The notes: a model not told the origin generated them from the sequence alone. 64,000 bases of DNA from Tagetes erecta (GCA_030867185.1 CM061490.1:46013574-46077573); one strand, 5' to 3'. Counted from the first letter of the stretch, positions 46,549-59,336 are shown. Numbers and translations are program-made.

Positions 46549-47269
46549 AAGTTCATATAAACCAATTTATAGAAAAACGCAGCGGATTATTAGTTTAAAA
46601 TCTTGTTAATATGTTGATTGTTAAACCCGTTTAACATGCAAAACCCAAAGCCCGGATCCATATACGAAATACATACCATCAAACACAACCATAGGGTGTT
46701 TAGAATACTACCTTTCAAGATGAAGAAGAGATGAAGAAGATGATATTCTTGAATGGAAATCTTCAAATGAGAAGACCTCAAGCTTGTATACCCTCAAGCC
46801 TCCAACAAACACCATTTTGCTAGGATTTAACACTTGTAATTTCCTTCCTTCTTGGCCTTTTTGTTCTTGGCCGAAAATATGAAAGGAAAAAGGGAGAAGA
46901 ACCATTCTTCTTTTGTTCTTGCACTTGTGTGTGAAATGGAGAAAGAAAAAATTGTGTTAAACAAATGACTAGAGTTTGTGTATATAACACACAACCCATT
47001 TGCATGCCTTGAAAAAAGGAAAACCAAAAAGAGGGCAAGGCCCACAAGGGGGCGGCCCAAGTGGGTCCCACCTTATATATATATAATTTTTTTTTTTTTT
47101 TTTTTTTTTGTTGTTAATATCTTTCTCTTTACTTATTTAACACAAGGTGTAGCAAAATATATCTCCTAAATGTTGTTTAAACAACTTAAACAACATTGTA
47201 GAAGATTCTTTCTCTTATAACATAAATCATCCATATAATTTATTTTAACACAAGTTCAAATATCTAGAA
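46549..47269 (-). repeat. Second COP LTR in tandem, both ends trimmed
   Basis: It begins at AAGTTCATATAAACC, lacking the first ~25 bp of the LTR, and ends at ATATCTAGAA, lacking the last ~190 bp. Its poly(T) is 23. Confidence 0.9.
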
Positions 47270-47843
47270 CCTTTACTTATCCAATATTATTCATATACTT
47301 AGGAAAATATAATTTAATATTCTCATGTCATAAATAAAGTTCATAACACTTAGAAAAATATACATTTTTCTCTAGTTAACTAGTATGCAATTTTCAACAC
47401 TTAACGGGACATTTAACCACGTTTTCATAAACAACTTATTAATCATATGAAACTATATATATCTAAACATATTTTCACATAACAAAAACACGCGTAAATC
47501 ATCCCTCACAACAATCAACTTATATTCCCCCGCATGTCAACACGATCAGAGCGACTGATCACGAGGGGCGGAATTCCAATCCCGATAGATCTACCAATAT
47601 AACCTGTGGTTTCTCACTCCAAGAGAAATTAATGATTATGAGAGGGCATTACGCGTAAAATCATCAAACACTCATGCCATCATTTTGGTCAACAACAATA
47701 CCCGTCTCCCAATACATGTCCAAAACAACATAAACAAAATACATGTTTTTCCCCCGAAAATATTTAAATAAATCATTATTTAAAAAGGGGCCGAGACACT
47801 CACAGGTCTCTCAATTCATATCAAAACATTATAAACAAATACA
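47270..47843 (-). repeat. Two GYP LTR fragments (minus)
   Basis: 47270-47487 matches the AT-rich LTR body. 47488-47843 matches the conserved block and one tandem unit. The ACACGCGTAAA at the joint occurs in both source regions. Confidence 0.8.
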
Positions 47844-48288
47844 TATCCATATACGAAATACATACCATCAAACACAACCATAGGGTGTTTAGAATACTAC
47901 CTTTCAAGATGAAGAAGAGATGAAGAAGATGATATTCTTGAATGGAAATCTTCAAATGAGAAGACCTCAAGCTTGTATACCCTCAAGCCTCCAACAAACA
48001 CCATTTTGCTAGGATTTAACACTTGTAATTTCCTTCCTTCTTGGCCTTTTTGTTCTTGGCCGAAAATATGAAAGGAAAAAGGGAGAAGAACCATTCTTCT
48101 TTTGTTCTTGCACTTGTGTGTGAAATGGAGAAAGAAAAAATTGTGTTAAACAAATGACTAGAGTTTGTGTATATAACACACAACCCATTTGCATGCCTTG
48201 AAAAAAGGAAAACCAAAAAGAGGGCAAGGCCCACAAGGGGGCGGCCCAAGTGGGTCCCACCTTATATATATATAATTTTTTTTTTTTC
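47844..48288 (-). repeat. COP LTR fragment, beta type
   Basis: It matches the beta LTR from ATCCATATACG to the TATA region and stops after 12 T of the poly(T) tract, where filler starts. Confidence 0.87.
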
Positions 48289-48420
48289 AAGGCAAGAACA
48301 TTTATTAAACATACCGTTGGATGGGTTAATACATACCGCTATAACCATTGGCTGCAACAATAAATATTATTTAACACAAGTTGGATATAAACCATCCATA
48401 TCCTTTTTAGCTCATTACCC
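48289..48420. other. Filler island sharing pieces with 27939-28290
   Basis: It contains CATACCGTTGGATGGGTTAA, the inverse of a piece at about 28052-28071, and CAACAATAAATAT as at about 27985. ATAACCATTGGCT matches GYP internal sequence next to the PBS. The rest is unassigned. Confidence 0.6.
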
Positions 48421-49514
48421 TTGTTGTTAATATCTTTCTCTTTACTTATTTAACACAAGGTGTAGCAAAATATATCTCCTAAATGTTGTTTAAACAACTT
48501 AAACAACATTGTAGAAGATTCTTTCTCTTATAACATAAATCATCCATATAATTTATTTTAACACAAGTTCAAATATCTAGAAACCCAATTTCTAAATATT
48601 CTAAGTGTTGATATTTATTTTAGATCATATCATAAAATAAATATCCCGGTGTTTGTCTAGCTTGTCATTGGGTATGACCCGACTTGGATCATAACGTACT
48701 AGCCACATCAATTTAATATGTCTCTTGGGCCCCCTAACAACGGTTTGCTACCCCTAATACGTATGACTAAGTGCCATTCAATAACATCATCTCCTTCAAG
48801 TTCCTTACTTGAATTGATTTAGGTGAATTAATCATTTATCCTTTTGTCTCAGATGTCATGTCAAATCCAGAGACACAGAGTGATCATTCTCTGTTGATTT
48901 AACTTTGCAGGCCTTAGACATCTCACTCTCAACGAATAAGAGGGACAAATTCCATCTTGATTACATACGTCTCTCACATCCACTTAGAATTATACCTGAG
49001 CTTAGTCTTATGTGTTGTCATGTTTCAGAACAACAAAGAATTAAGTCAAAGTATAAGACTCAGTGAATATCAAGACCCAATATGTATCTCAGGTCAGAGG
49101 ATACTATGATATTCTCCTTTACTCAAATTTTTACTTGTGATCAGTCACAAAGACTCCATGTAGTAATATTTGAGAGCGGGTCAGTCCAATATTTATATCC
49201 CATAAATATTTATGAACCATGGCAGCAACTCCTTTGCTCTATATTCATGCCTTATGAATATCCACCAATCCAAGTTCATAATAGTCTTACTTTCATATTT
49301 GTTCCCACAAATACAATCGACTACGGACATTTAGAATAATTAACTTATTCATGGATTTAAACATGCTAAAAGGAACACAACTCAAATGTCATAATCATAA
49401 ACCATAATCATATGAATGAGTCATAATAACAATTGTTCCGATATCCAAATACAAAATAGATCAAATCCAATCACTAGAATATCGAAGTCCTAAGGCACAA
49501 GTATGACTCTCATG
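48421..49514 (-). repeat. COP U3 plus 3' non-coding fragment with LTR end deleted
   Basis: 48421-48730 is COP LTR, cut at CTCTTGGGC. From 48731 the COP 3' non-coding segment follows, skipping the LTR terminus and polypurine tract. It ends at CTCATG, the end of pol, where GYP LTR starts. Confidence 0.85.
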
Positions 49515-49770
49515 TATTTTGTTTATGTTGTTTTTGATATGTATTGGGAGACGGGTATTGTTGTTGACCGAAATGATGGCATGAGTGTTTGATGAATTTA
49601 CGCGTAATGCCCTCTCATAATCATTAATTTCTCTTGGAGTGAGAAACCACAGGTTATATTGGTAGATCTATCGGGATTGGAATTCCGCCCCTCGTGATCA
49701 GTCGCTCTGATCGTGTTGACATGCGGGGGAATATAAGTTGATTGTTGTGAGGGAACTTCGTTTCTTGGTT
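49515..49770 (+). repeat. GYP LTR fragment (plus)
   Basis: It covers the end of the tandem region and the conserved block, cut at TTTCTTGGTT exactly where COP-C begins with TGTTGG. Confidence 0.87.
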
Positions 49771-50677
49771 TGTTGGAATTGGTATGCCCAAGAGACATAT
49801 TAAATTGATGTGGCTAGTACGTTATGATCCAAGTCGGGTCATACCCAATGACAAGCTAGACAAACACCGGGATATTTATTTTATGATATGATCTAAAATA
49901 AATATCAACACTTAGAATATTTAGAAATTGGGTTTCTAGATATTTGAACTTGTGTTAAAATAAATTATATGGATGATTTATGTTATAAGAGAAAGAATCT
50001 TCTACAATGTTGTTTAAGTTGTTTAAACAACATTTAGGAGATATATTTTGCTACACCTTGTGTTAAATAAGTAAAGAGAAAGATATTAACAACAAAAAAA
50101 AAAAAAAAAAAAAAATTATATATATATAAGGTGGGACCCACTTGGGCCGCCCCCTTGTGGGCCTTGCCCTCTTTTTGGTTTTCCTTTTTTCAAGGCATGC
50201 AAATGGGTTGTGTGTTATATACACAAACTCTAGTCATTTGTTTAACACAATTTTTTCTTTCTCCATTTCACACACAAGTGCAAGAACAAAAGAAGAATGG
50301 TTCTTCTCCCTTTTTCCTTTCATATTTTCGGCCAAGAACAAAAAGGCCAAGAAGGAAGGAAATTACAAGTGTTAAATCCTAGCAAAATGGTGTTTGTTGG
50401 AGGCTTGAGGGTATACAAGCTTGAGGTCTTCTCATTTGAAGATTTCCATTCAAGAATATCATCTTCTTCATCTCTTCTTCATCTTGAAAGGTAGTATTCT
50501 AAACACCCTATGGTTGTGTTTGATGGTATGTATTTCGTATATGGATCCGGGCTTTGGGTTTTGCATGTTAAACGGGTTTAACAATCAACATATTAACAAG
50601 ATTTTAAACTAATAATCCGCTGCGTTTTTCTATAAATTGGTTTATATGAACTTTGATAATCTTGTTAAATCCCAACA
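49771..50677 (+). repeat. COP-C 5' LTR, beta type
   Basis: These 907 bp run from TGTTGGAATTGG to AATCCCAACA. Poly(A) of 22 (50094-50115) lies just before the TATA box. 50281-50677 is beta-specific and 49771-50280 is shared with the alpha LTR. Confidence 0.93.
50116..50131 (+). promoter_or_regulatory. COP LTR TATA box
   Basis: TTATATATATATAAGG follows a poly(A) tract and precedes GC-rich GGGACCCACTTGGGCCG. By position it should set the transcription start near 50155, the start of R. The same arrangement occurs in every complete COP LTR. Confidence 0.65.
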
Positions 50678-50678
50678 A

Positions 50679-50691
50679 TGGTATCAGAGCC
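50679..50691 (+). other. COP-C primer-binding site
   Basis: TGGTATCAGAGCC lies one base after the LTR and is complementary to initiator tRNA-Met. Confidence 0.92.
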
Positions 50692-52275
50692 GCTTATACG
50701 AATACATGCTTCATTAGATCTAAAAATTTCGGTTTTCTTGGTGTGTTACACCCCAAGGCCGAAACTTTTAGCCAAATGGGTTCCCTTGGATTTTCAAGAT
50801 AATAATCTCATGCATATGATTATCTTGAAAGTTTAAAGTCATTAAAATGGTTAGTTGCTTTGTTTGAACAAAACCCGAAATTTTCGGTTTTATAAATTTT
50901 AGGCCGAAAATTTTAAGGGTTCAAAGGGAACCATTTTAAACTTATGTTATTACATATTTGGATATGCTTTTGAGTAGTTCATAACCTAGCCATAGACCTT
51001 GTGCATGTATGATTTTGTGTTGTGGTTTGAAATATTCAATATGGTTGTAATGTTAGTTAATATTTTATTTGGGTTTGTAATTTATTTATTTATTTCATTG
51101 ATTTGTAATAATAAATAGATTAGGTGTAATTCCATTACTAGAAAATGTATTAGGATATATTTTGTAATTGGAAGATGCATATGGACTTGATTTTGGCTTT
51201 GGGCCTTAAAGGGCTTAATAGCCCAATATGGGATTCTAACCCAATGACCCAAATCCAAGATTTATAAGCCCAAAAGGGGCTGATTTGAAGGCCCAAAAGG
51301 AAGCCCAAATAAATGAAGAAACACAACACAAAAGATGGATACTTGAAGCATTCGGATGCGGGATCAAGTGGGAGTTCATCATTTCATGCCTTGTGTCATG
51401 TTGTCCCTTAAGAAAGACCTATTTGGCACACTTGTTTCGGTTAGCAAGTGTAGCTAAAATTAGTTGGCTATGGTTATGGACTCATATATGGTTGTTTATG
51501 CATGTTTGGTTATTATGATATTAGGATATTGATAGCTAACAACTATAACCGACAAAACTTGCATCATTTTGATTCCTTAGAAATCATTAAGTAATAAAAT
51601 TAACTTTATCAAAAGGTTAATGATTTCATAATAAAATGGGTTTATTAAAAGGAATTTTGAAATTTGGTTTTCAACTAAGTACCATACATTTGAATGCATG
51701 CAAATGAAAGGTACACACTTTGTTTTCCCATCTAGAATTTAGAAAACAAACAAAAATCCCTTTTGAATTTTTTGGAACAAGTCCAACACCATCCTTTTAT
51801 ACAACACTCGAAACGCTTGGGAACTCTATGTGGGATAAAGGTCACCTAACCACATTTAGGAAACTTGTGTGTTTGAGGTGGGTTTACAATATTTGTGGGA
51901 TAAAGGTCACCTAACCACTTGTATGTGTAAACTCACATGTATGTATAAGTAGGACGACTTGAAATTGGAAACCATGTGAATAGGGTCACCGAAGCATGGT
52001 GTTCAATGGTGTTGATGGGATTAAACATGCCAACTAAACTTATGAAGTTTAAATGATCCCATAAAACTAGAAGTTACAAAGGGTTGTAATCGTCAAACAT
52101 TGACTACCTTGTTAATTCAATAGTAGGATAAAGGTCACCTAACTACTATATGAATGAAACGTTGGATTCTAGATTTAATTATTAATTGTTTTAAAACACA
52201 AAAGGGTATTAATGATTAAAATAGACTAATGATATCCATATATACTAAAATTGAACTTGGTTTTAATATAAATAG
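50692..52275 (+). other. COP-C leader
   Basis: This 1.6-kb untranslated leader carries three copies of the reverse of GTTAGGTGACCTTTATCC (about 51834-51851, 51900-51917 and 52127-52144). It switches from B-like to E-like sequence between about 50915 and 50940. Confidence 0.75.
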
Positions 52276-55191
52276 ATGGCCGGAATCAACAACCCACCTA
52301 ACGCAATTATCCCACCCGTCCATAACCTATCACTAAGAACCCTTCTTGAAAAGGATCGTCTCAACTACAACAATTTCATGGATTGGTTCCGAAACTTGAG
52401 AATTGTTCTCAAGCAAGAAAAGAAATCGTATGTGTTGGATGATCCTATTCCCGATGAACCCAACATTGATGATGTTGATGCCTATGCGGATTGGGTAAAA
52501 CACACCGAAGATTCGGTGCAAGTTTCTTGCCTCATGTTGGGAACCATGATTCCCGAACTTCAAAAGGACTTTGAGCATCATGGAGCATATGACATGATTA
52601 CCCAACTTAAGGAAATGTTCCTTCAAAAGGCTAGAGTGGAACGCTTCGAGACGGTTCGAGCACTTCATGCATGTCATATGGAAGAAACCCAATCCGTATC
52701 ATCTTACGTGCTTAAGATGCAAAGTCACATTACTCGCCTTGAACGGCTAAATTGTCCCGTCTCAAAAGAGTTGGCCACGGATTTGATCCTAAATGGCCTA
52801 ACCAAGAAATTTGAGACTTTTGTCTTGAATTATAATATGAATGGATGGGACAAGAGCATTCCCGAGCTTCACGGAATGCTCAAAACGGCCGAAGCGGGAA
52901 TGGGTAAGAAGGTTTTACCGGTTCTCCAAATTAATGAAGGCGGAAGTAAGAAGAGGCATCACCCGGAACCTAAAGCAAAGGTTGCTAAGGGCAAGGGGCA
53001 CGTCAATGTGAAAGGCAAATGGAAGGGGAAGGCAAAAGCGGAACCATTTAAACCAAAAGAGAAGAAGCAAAAGAGTGATCCATGTTTTCATTGTGGTGAG
53101 GTAGGACATTGGTTAAGAAATTGTCCAACCTATCTCAAAGAGTTGAAAGAAAAGAGGGATGCCGGACAAGCATCAGGTACAACCTTCATGATCCATATTG
53201 ATCTTAATATTACTTCTCATAACACATGGGTATTAGATACCGGATGTGGAACTCATATTTGCAATTTATTGCAGGGGTTCAAAAGAAGTAAGAACTTGAA
53301 GAAGGGAGACATTAGTCTCTACATGGGCAATGGAGCTCAAGTTCAAGTTGAAGCAAAAGGAGATTTTGTTTTGAAACTTCCAAGTGGTTTGGAAGTTATT
53401 TTACATGATATTCTGTATGCTCCTAGTTTAACTAGGAACATTATCTCCGTTTCATTATTAAGACAATTTGGTTATGATTTTAATTTTGTGGACAATGCTA
53501 TTGATGTATCTTTGAATGGTATCTTTTATTTTAAAGCTTTACCTTATAATGGCATTTATGAATTGGTTCATGATAACACATCCTTTGATAATATGTTGTA
53601 CCAATCATACACCAAGAAACTCAAATTAGATTTGAGTAAAACTTTCATTTGGCATTGTCGTCTTGGTCACATAAGCAAAGGACGCATTAATACACTTCAA
53701 AAGAATGGTCTTTTGAAATCAAGTGATGATTCATTTGATAAATGTGAATCTTGTTTATTGGGAAAGATGACCAAGAAGCCCTTTAGTGGAACTAATGAAA
53801 GGGCGAAAGATTTATTAGGTATCATACATACGGATGTATGTGGTCCTTTTAAGACAATGACAAGGAATGGTGAAAGATACTTCATTACCTTTACCGACGA
53901 TTATAGTCGCTATGGGTATGTGTTTCTCTTAAAGCACAAAGATGAGGCCTTTGAAGTGTTCAAAGTCTTCCAAAATGAAGTACAAAATCAACTCAACAAA
54001 ACAATCAAAGTGCTTCGATCCGATAGAGGAGGTGAATACCTTAATGATAAGTTTCTAGATCATCTTAGTAGTTGTGGGATTATCTCACAACTTACTCCAC
54101 CCGGAACACCGCAACATAACGGTGTATCTGAAAGGAGGAATCGAACTCTACTAGATATGGTTCGATCAATGATGGCTAGAAGCACATTACCTTTATCATT
54201 TTGGGGTTTCGCGTTACTTTCCGCAGCCCGTATTCTGAATATGGTCCCAACCAAGAAAGTGGACAAGATACCTTTTGAAATATGGCATGGAAGGGTTCCA
54301 TCATTAAACTATTTAAAGGTATGGGGTTGTGAAGCTTATGTTAAGCACAACAACCAAAACAAATTAGAAAGCCGATCCACTAAGTGTATCTTTGTAGGAT
54401 ATCCCAAAGATTCTATGGGATATTATTTCTACAACCCAGACGAGCAAAAGGTCTTTATTGCTCTGAAGGCCGAGTTCTTGGAAACTAAGTTTCTTATGGA
54501 AGAAACTACAAGAGCCGTGGAACTCGAGGAGGATCTAGAACCACAAATCGATACACGCTTGGTTGACACTAGCAATCAACAAGAGGTTGTTGAAGACGAT
54601 CAAATGGTTGATCAAGACACACAAAACGTTCGCAGATCTGGTAGAATTAGTCATCCACCCGAAAGATATGGGTTTTTCATGGATGGATGCTATGTGGTAG
54701 ACTCCGATGAACCTATCACTTACCATGATGCAATGTCACGATCTGATTGTGACAAATGGCTTGAAGCCATGAACGTAGAGATGCAATCCATGCATGACAA
54801 CCAAGTATGGGATTTGGTTGTACAACCACCTAACTCCAAACCAGTTGGAAGTAAGTGGGTTTTCAAGAAGAAAACAGATATGCATGGAAACTTGGATACT
54901 TATAAGGCTCGACTTGTAGCAAAAGGTTTCACTCAAACTCAAGGGGTTGATTATGATGAGACCTTCTCGCCTGTTGCAATGCTAAAGTCGATTAGGATAT
55001 TGTTTGCCATAGCTGCACACTATGATTATGAGATTTGGCAAATGGACGTCAAAACCGCTTTTCTAAATGGACATCTTGAAGAGGATGTCTATATGGTTCA
55101 GCCTGAAGGTTTTGTCGATCCACAACATCCTAACAAAGTATGCAAGTTAAAGAAATCAATCTATGGATTGAAACAAGCATCTAGAAGTTAG
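52276..55191 (+). pseudogene. copia gag-pol polyprotein, open to an amber codon in RT
   Basis: The 971 codons start MAGINNPPNA at the first ATG after the leader. Parts are capsid (about 30-205), Lys-rich linker (222-266) and zinc knuckle C270-C273-H278-C283. Then come protease DTG (321-323), integrase zinc site H460/H465/C490/C493 and integrase catalytic D520, D583 and E619. RT follows from about 855 with DVKTAFLNG (Asp924). Gag, protease and integrase look intact and could be functional in trans. The frame ends at TAG (55189-55191) after GLKQASRS, and RT continues in frame beyond it. As a virus-like polyprotein of this family it should be about 1330 residues. Confidence 0.93.
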
Positions 55192-55300
55192 AATCACCGT
55201 TTTGATGAAGAGATTAAAACCTTTGGATTCATCAAGAACGCTGATGAGGCTTGTGTGTATAAGAAAGCTAGTGGGAGCATCATCACTTTCTTAATATTGT

Positions 55301-56293
55301 ATGTCGATGACATACAAACTATATGGAAATGACATTCCAACCATGCAAAGTGTTAAAACTTGGCTTGGAAGTCGTTTTTCAATCAAGGGTCTTGGTGAAG
55401 CCGCCTATATTTTGGGAATAAAGATCTATAGGGATAGATCAAGGCGATTGATAGGTTTAAATCAAAGTGCATACATTGATAAGATCTTGAAAAGGTTCAA
55501 GATGGAAAACTCTAAGAAAGGTTTGGTACCTATTCCAAGAGGAACAATATTGAGTGCATCTCAATGTCCAAGCTCAAAGGATGAGCAAGAGAAAATGAAA
55601 GGAGTCCCATACGCATCTGCTATAGGATCCATCATGTATGCAATGATATGCACCAGACCGGACATGTCATGCGCTTTGAGCATGACAAACAGATACCAAC
55701 AAAATCCGGGTAGTAGCCATTGGATGGCGGTTAAAAGTATATTGAAATATCTTAGAAGGACTAAAGATATGTTTCTAATATACGGTTCTTGTGTGGAAGA
55801 ACTCGTTGTAAAAGGTTACACGGATGCGAGTTTCCAAACTGATCGAGATGATTCTCGATCAAAATCGGGATACATTTTCATTATGAATGGTGGGGCAGTC
55901 TCTTGGAAGAGCTCAAAACAAGATGTGGTGGTCTTATCCACCACAAAATCGGAATACATAGCCGCCTCATTGGCAGCACAAGAAGCTGTGTGGATAAAGA
56001 AGTTCATTGCCGACCTAGGGGTGGTCCGTACCATTCAGGACCCCCTAGAGATCTTTTGTGATAACGAGGGTGCGATTGTTCAAATCAAGGAACCTCGTAC
56101 ACATCAAAAGACAAGGCACATTGAGCGGAGATTCAACTACATAAGGGATGAAGTTGAAAAGGGAAAAATATGTATCCGTAAAGTTCACACTGATCAAAAT
56201 ATTGCGGATCCACTCACGAAGCTCCTTGAAAGGCCAAAACATGAGAGTCATACTTGTGCCTTAGGACTTCGATATTCTAGTGATTGGATTTGA
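55301..56293 (+). pseudogene. copia pol: end of RT and RNase H (C)
   Basis: The translation is identical to copies A, B and D, in the shifted frame after YVDD. RNase H Asp175, Glu218, Asp254 and Asp303 are present, so the domain itself is intact but disconnected. Confidence 0.92.
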
Positions 56294-57073
56294 TCTATTT
56301 TGTATTTGGATATCGGAACAATTGTTATTATGACTCATTCATATGATTATGGTTTATGATTATGACATTTGAGTTGTGTTCCTTTTAGCATGTTTAAATC
56401 CATGAATAAGTTAATTATTCTAAATGTCCGTAGTCGATTGTATTTGTGGGAACAAATATGAAAGTAAGACTATTATGAACTTGGATTGGTGGATATTCAT
56501 AAGGCATGAATATAGAGCAAAGGAGTTGCTGCCATGGTTCATAAATATTTATGGGATATAAATATTGGACTGACCCGCTCTCAAATATTACTACATGGAG
56601 TCTTTGTGACTGATCACAAGTAAAAATTTGAGTAAAGGAGAATATCATAGTATCCTCTGACCTGAGATACATATTGGGTCTTGATATTCACTGAGTCTTA
56701 TACTTTGACTTAATTCTTTGTTGTTCTGAAACATGACAACACATAAGACTAAGCTCAGGTATAATTCTAAGTGGATGTGAGAGACGTATGTAATCAAGAT
56801 GGAATTTGTCCCTCTTATTCGTTGAGAGTGAGATGTCTAAGGCCTGCAAAGTTAAATCAACAGAGAATGATCACTCTGTGTCTCTGGATTTGACATGACA
56901 TCTGAGACAAAAGGATAAATGATTAATTCACCTAAATCAATTCAAGTAAGGAACTTGAAGGAGATGATGTTATTGAATGGCACTTAGTCATACGTATTAG
57001 GGGTAGCAAACCGTTGTTAGGCGGTATTTGCTGCTTGCATCAATTTTCTATGTAACTTGTGCAAGTGGGAGAT
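56294..57073 (+). other. COP-C 3' non-coding segment and polypurine tract
   Basis: Same as 1948-2727. AAGTGGGAGAT ends at 57073 next to the LTR TGTTGG. Confidence 0.85.
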
Positions 57074-57636
57074 TGTTGGAATTGGTATGCCCAAGAGACA
57101 TATTAAATTGATGTGGCTAGTACGTTATGATCCAAGTCGGGTCATACCCAATGACAAGCTAGACAAACACCGGGATATTTATTTTATGATATGATCTAAA
57201 ATAAATATCAACACTTAGAATATTTAGAAATTGGGTTTCTAGATATTTGAACTTGTGTTAAAATAAATTATATGGATGATTTATGTTATAAGAGAAAGAA
57301 TCTTCTACAATGTTGTTTAAGTTGTTTAAACAACATTTAGGAGATATATTTTGCTATGTGGCTAGTACGTTATGATCCAAGTCGGGTCATACCCAATGAC
57401 AAGCTAGACAAACACCGGGATATTTATTTTATGATATGATCTAAAATAAATATCAACACTTAGAATATTTAGAAATTGGGTTTCTAGATATTTGAACTTG
57501 TGTTAAAATAAATTATATGGATGATTTATGTTATAAGAGAAAGAATCTTCTACAATGTTGTTTAAGTTGTTTAAACAACATTTAGGAGATATATTTTGCT
57601 ACACCTTGTGTTAAATAAGTAAAGAGAAAGATAGCC
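57074..57636 (+). repeat. COP-C 3' LTR, truncated with 245-bp tandem duplication
   Basis: The U3 start (57074-57356) is followed by a second copy of 57112-57356 beginning at 57357. The LTR then runs on only to AAGAGAAAGATA, just before the poly(A) tract. COP-D's inverted LTR starts three bases later. Confidence 0.9.
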
Positions 57637-57638
57637 AT

Positions 57639-58198
57639 TGTTGGGATTTAACAAGATTATCAAAGTTCATATAAACCAATTTATAGAAAAACGCAGCGGA
57701 TTATTAGTTTAAAATCTTGTTAATATGTTGATTGTTAAACCCGTTTAACATGCAAAACCCAAAGCCCGGATCCATATACGAAATACATACCATCAAACAC
57801 AACCATAGGGTGTTTAGAATACTACCTTTCAAGATGAAGAAGAGATGAAGAAGATGATATTCTTGAATGGAAATCTTCAAATGAGAAGACCTCAAGCTTG
57901 TATACCCTCAAGCCTCCAACAAACACCATTTTGCTAGGATTTAACACTTGTAATTTCCTTCCTTCTTGGCCTTTTTGTTCTTGGCCGAAAATATGAAAGG
58001 AAAAAGGGAGAAGAACCATTCTTCTTTTGTTCTTGCACTTGTGTGTGAAATGGAGAAAGAAAAAATTGTGTTAAACAAATGACTAGAGTTTGTGTATATA
58101 ACACACAACCCATTTGCATGCCTTGAAAAAAGGAAAACCAAAAAGAGGGCAAGGCCCACAAGGGGGCGGCCCAAGTGGGTCCCACCTTATATATATAT

Positions 58199-58234
<36 letters not shown>

Positions 58235-58556
58235 TTGTTAATATCTTTCTCTTTACTTATTTAACACAAGGTGTAGCAAAATATATCTCCTAAATGTTGT
58301 TTAAACAACTTAAACAACATTGTAGAAGATTCTTTCTCTTATAACATAAATCATCCATATAATTTATTTTAACACAAGTTCAAATATCTAGAAACCCAAT
58401 TTCTAAATATTCTAAGTGTTGATATTTATTTTAGATCATATCATAAAATAAATATCCCGGTGTTTGTCTAGCTTGTCATTGGGTATGACCCGACTTGGAT
58501 CATAACGTACTAGCCACATCAATTTAATATGTCTCTTGGGCATACCAATTCCAACA
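57639..58556 (-). repeat. COP-D 3' LTR, beta type
   Basis: These 918 bp run from TGTTGGGATTTAAC to CCAACA, with a poly(T) of 33. The reversed polypurine tract ATCTCCCACTT follows at 58557. Confidence 0.92.
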
Positions 58557-59336
58557 ATCTCCCACTTGCACAAGTTACATAGAAAATTGATGCAAGCAGC
58601 AAATACCGCCTAACAACGGTTTGCTACCCCTAATACGTATGACTAAGTGCCATTCAATAACATCATCTCCTTCAAGTTCCTTACTTGAATTGATTTAGGT
58701 GAATTAATCATTTATCCTTTTGTCTCAGATGTCATGTCAAATCCAGAGACACAGAGTGATCATTCTCTGTTGATTTAACTTTGCAGGCCTTAGACATCTC
58801 ACTCTCAACGAATAAGAGGGACAAATTCCATCTTGATTACATACGTCTCTCACATCCACTTAGAATTATACCTGAGCTTAGTCTTATGTGTTGTCATGTT
58901 TCAGAACAACAAAGAATTAAGTCAAAGTATAAGACTCAGTGAATATCAAGACCCAATATGTATCTCAGGTCAGAGGATACTATGATATTCTCCTTTACTC
59001 AAATTTTTACTTGTGATCAGTCACAAAGACTCCATGTAGTAATATTTGAGAGCGGGTCAGTCCAATATTTATATCCCATAAATATTTATGAACCATGGCA
59101 GCAACTCCTTTGCTCTATATTCATGCCTTATGAATATCCACCAATCCAAGTTCATAATAGTCTTACTTTCATATTTGTTCCCACAAATACAATCGACTAC
59201 GGACATTTAGAATAATTAACTTATTCATGGATTTAAACATGCTAAAAGGAACACAACTCAAATGTCATAATCATAAACCATAATCATATGAATGAGTCAT
59301 AATAACAATTGTTCCGATATCCAAATACAAAATAGA
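58557..59336 (-). other. COP-D polypurine tract and 3' non-coding segment
   Basis: Matches 15678-16457. There is no sense-strand gene. Confidence 0.85.

Larger units (their letters stand above)
49771..57636 (+). mobile_element. COP-C: best preserved copia element
   Basis: It has a 5' LTR (beta), PBS, leader, gag-pol open for 971 codons, RT/RNase H, polypurine tract and a truncated, internally duplicated 3' LTR. The sequence is a mosaic: the LTR-PBS leader start is B-like, 50940 to about 55130 is E-like, and the rest matches A, B and D. Left flank TGGTT has no partner on the right. Confidence 0.93.
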
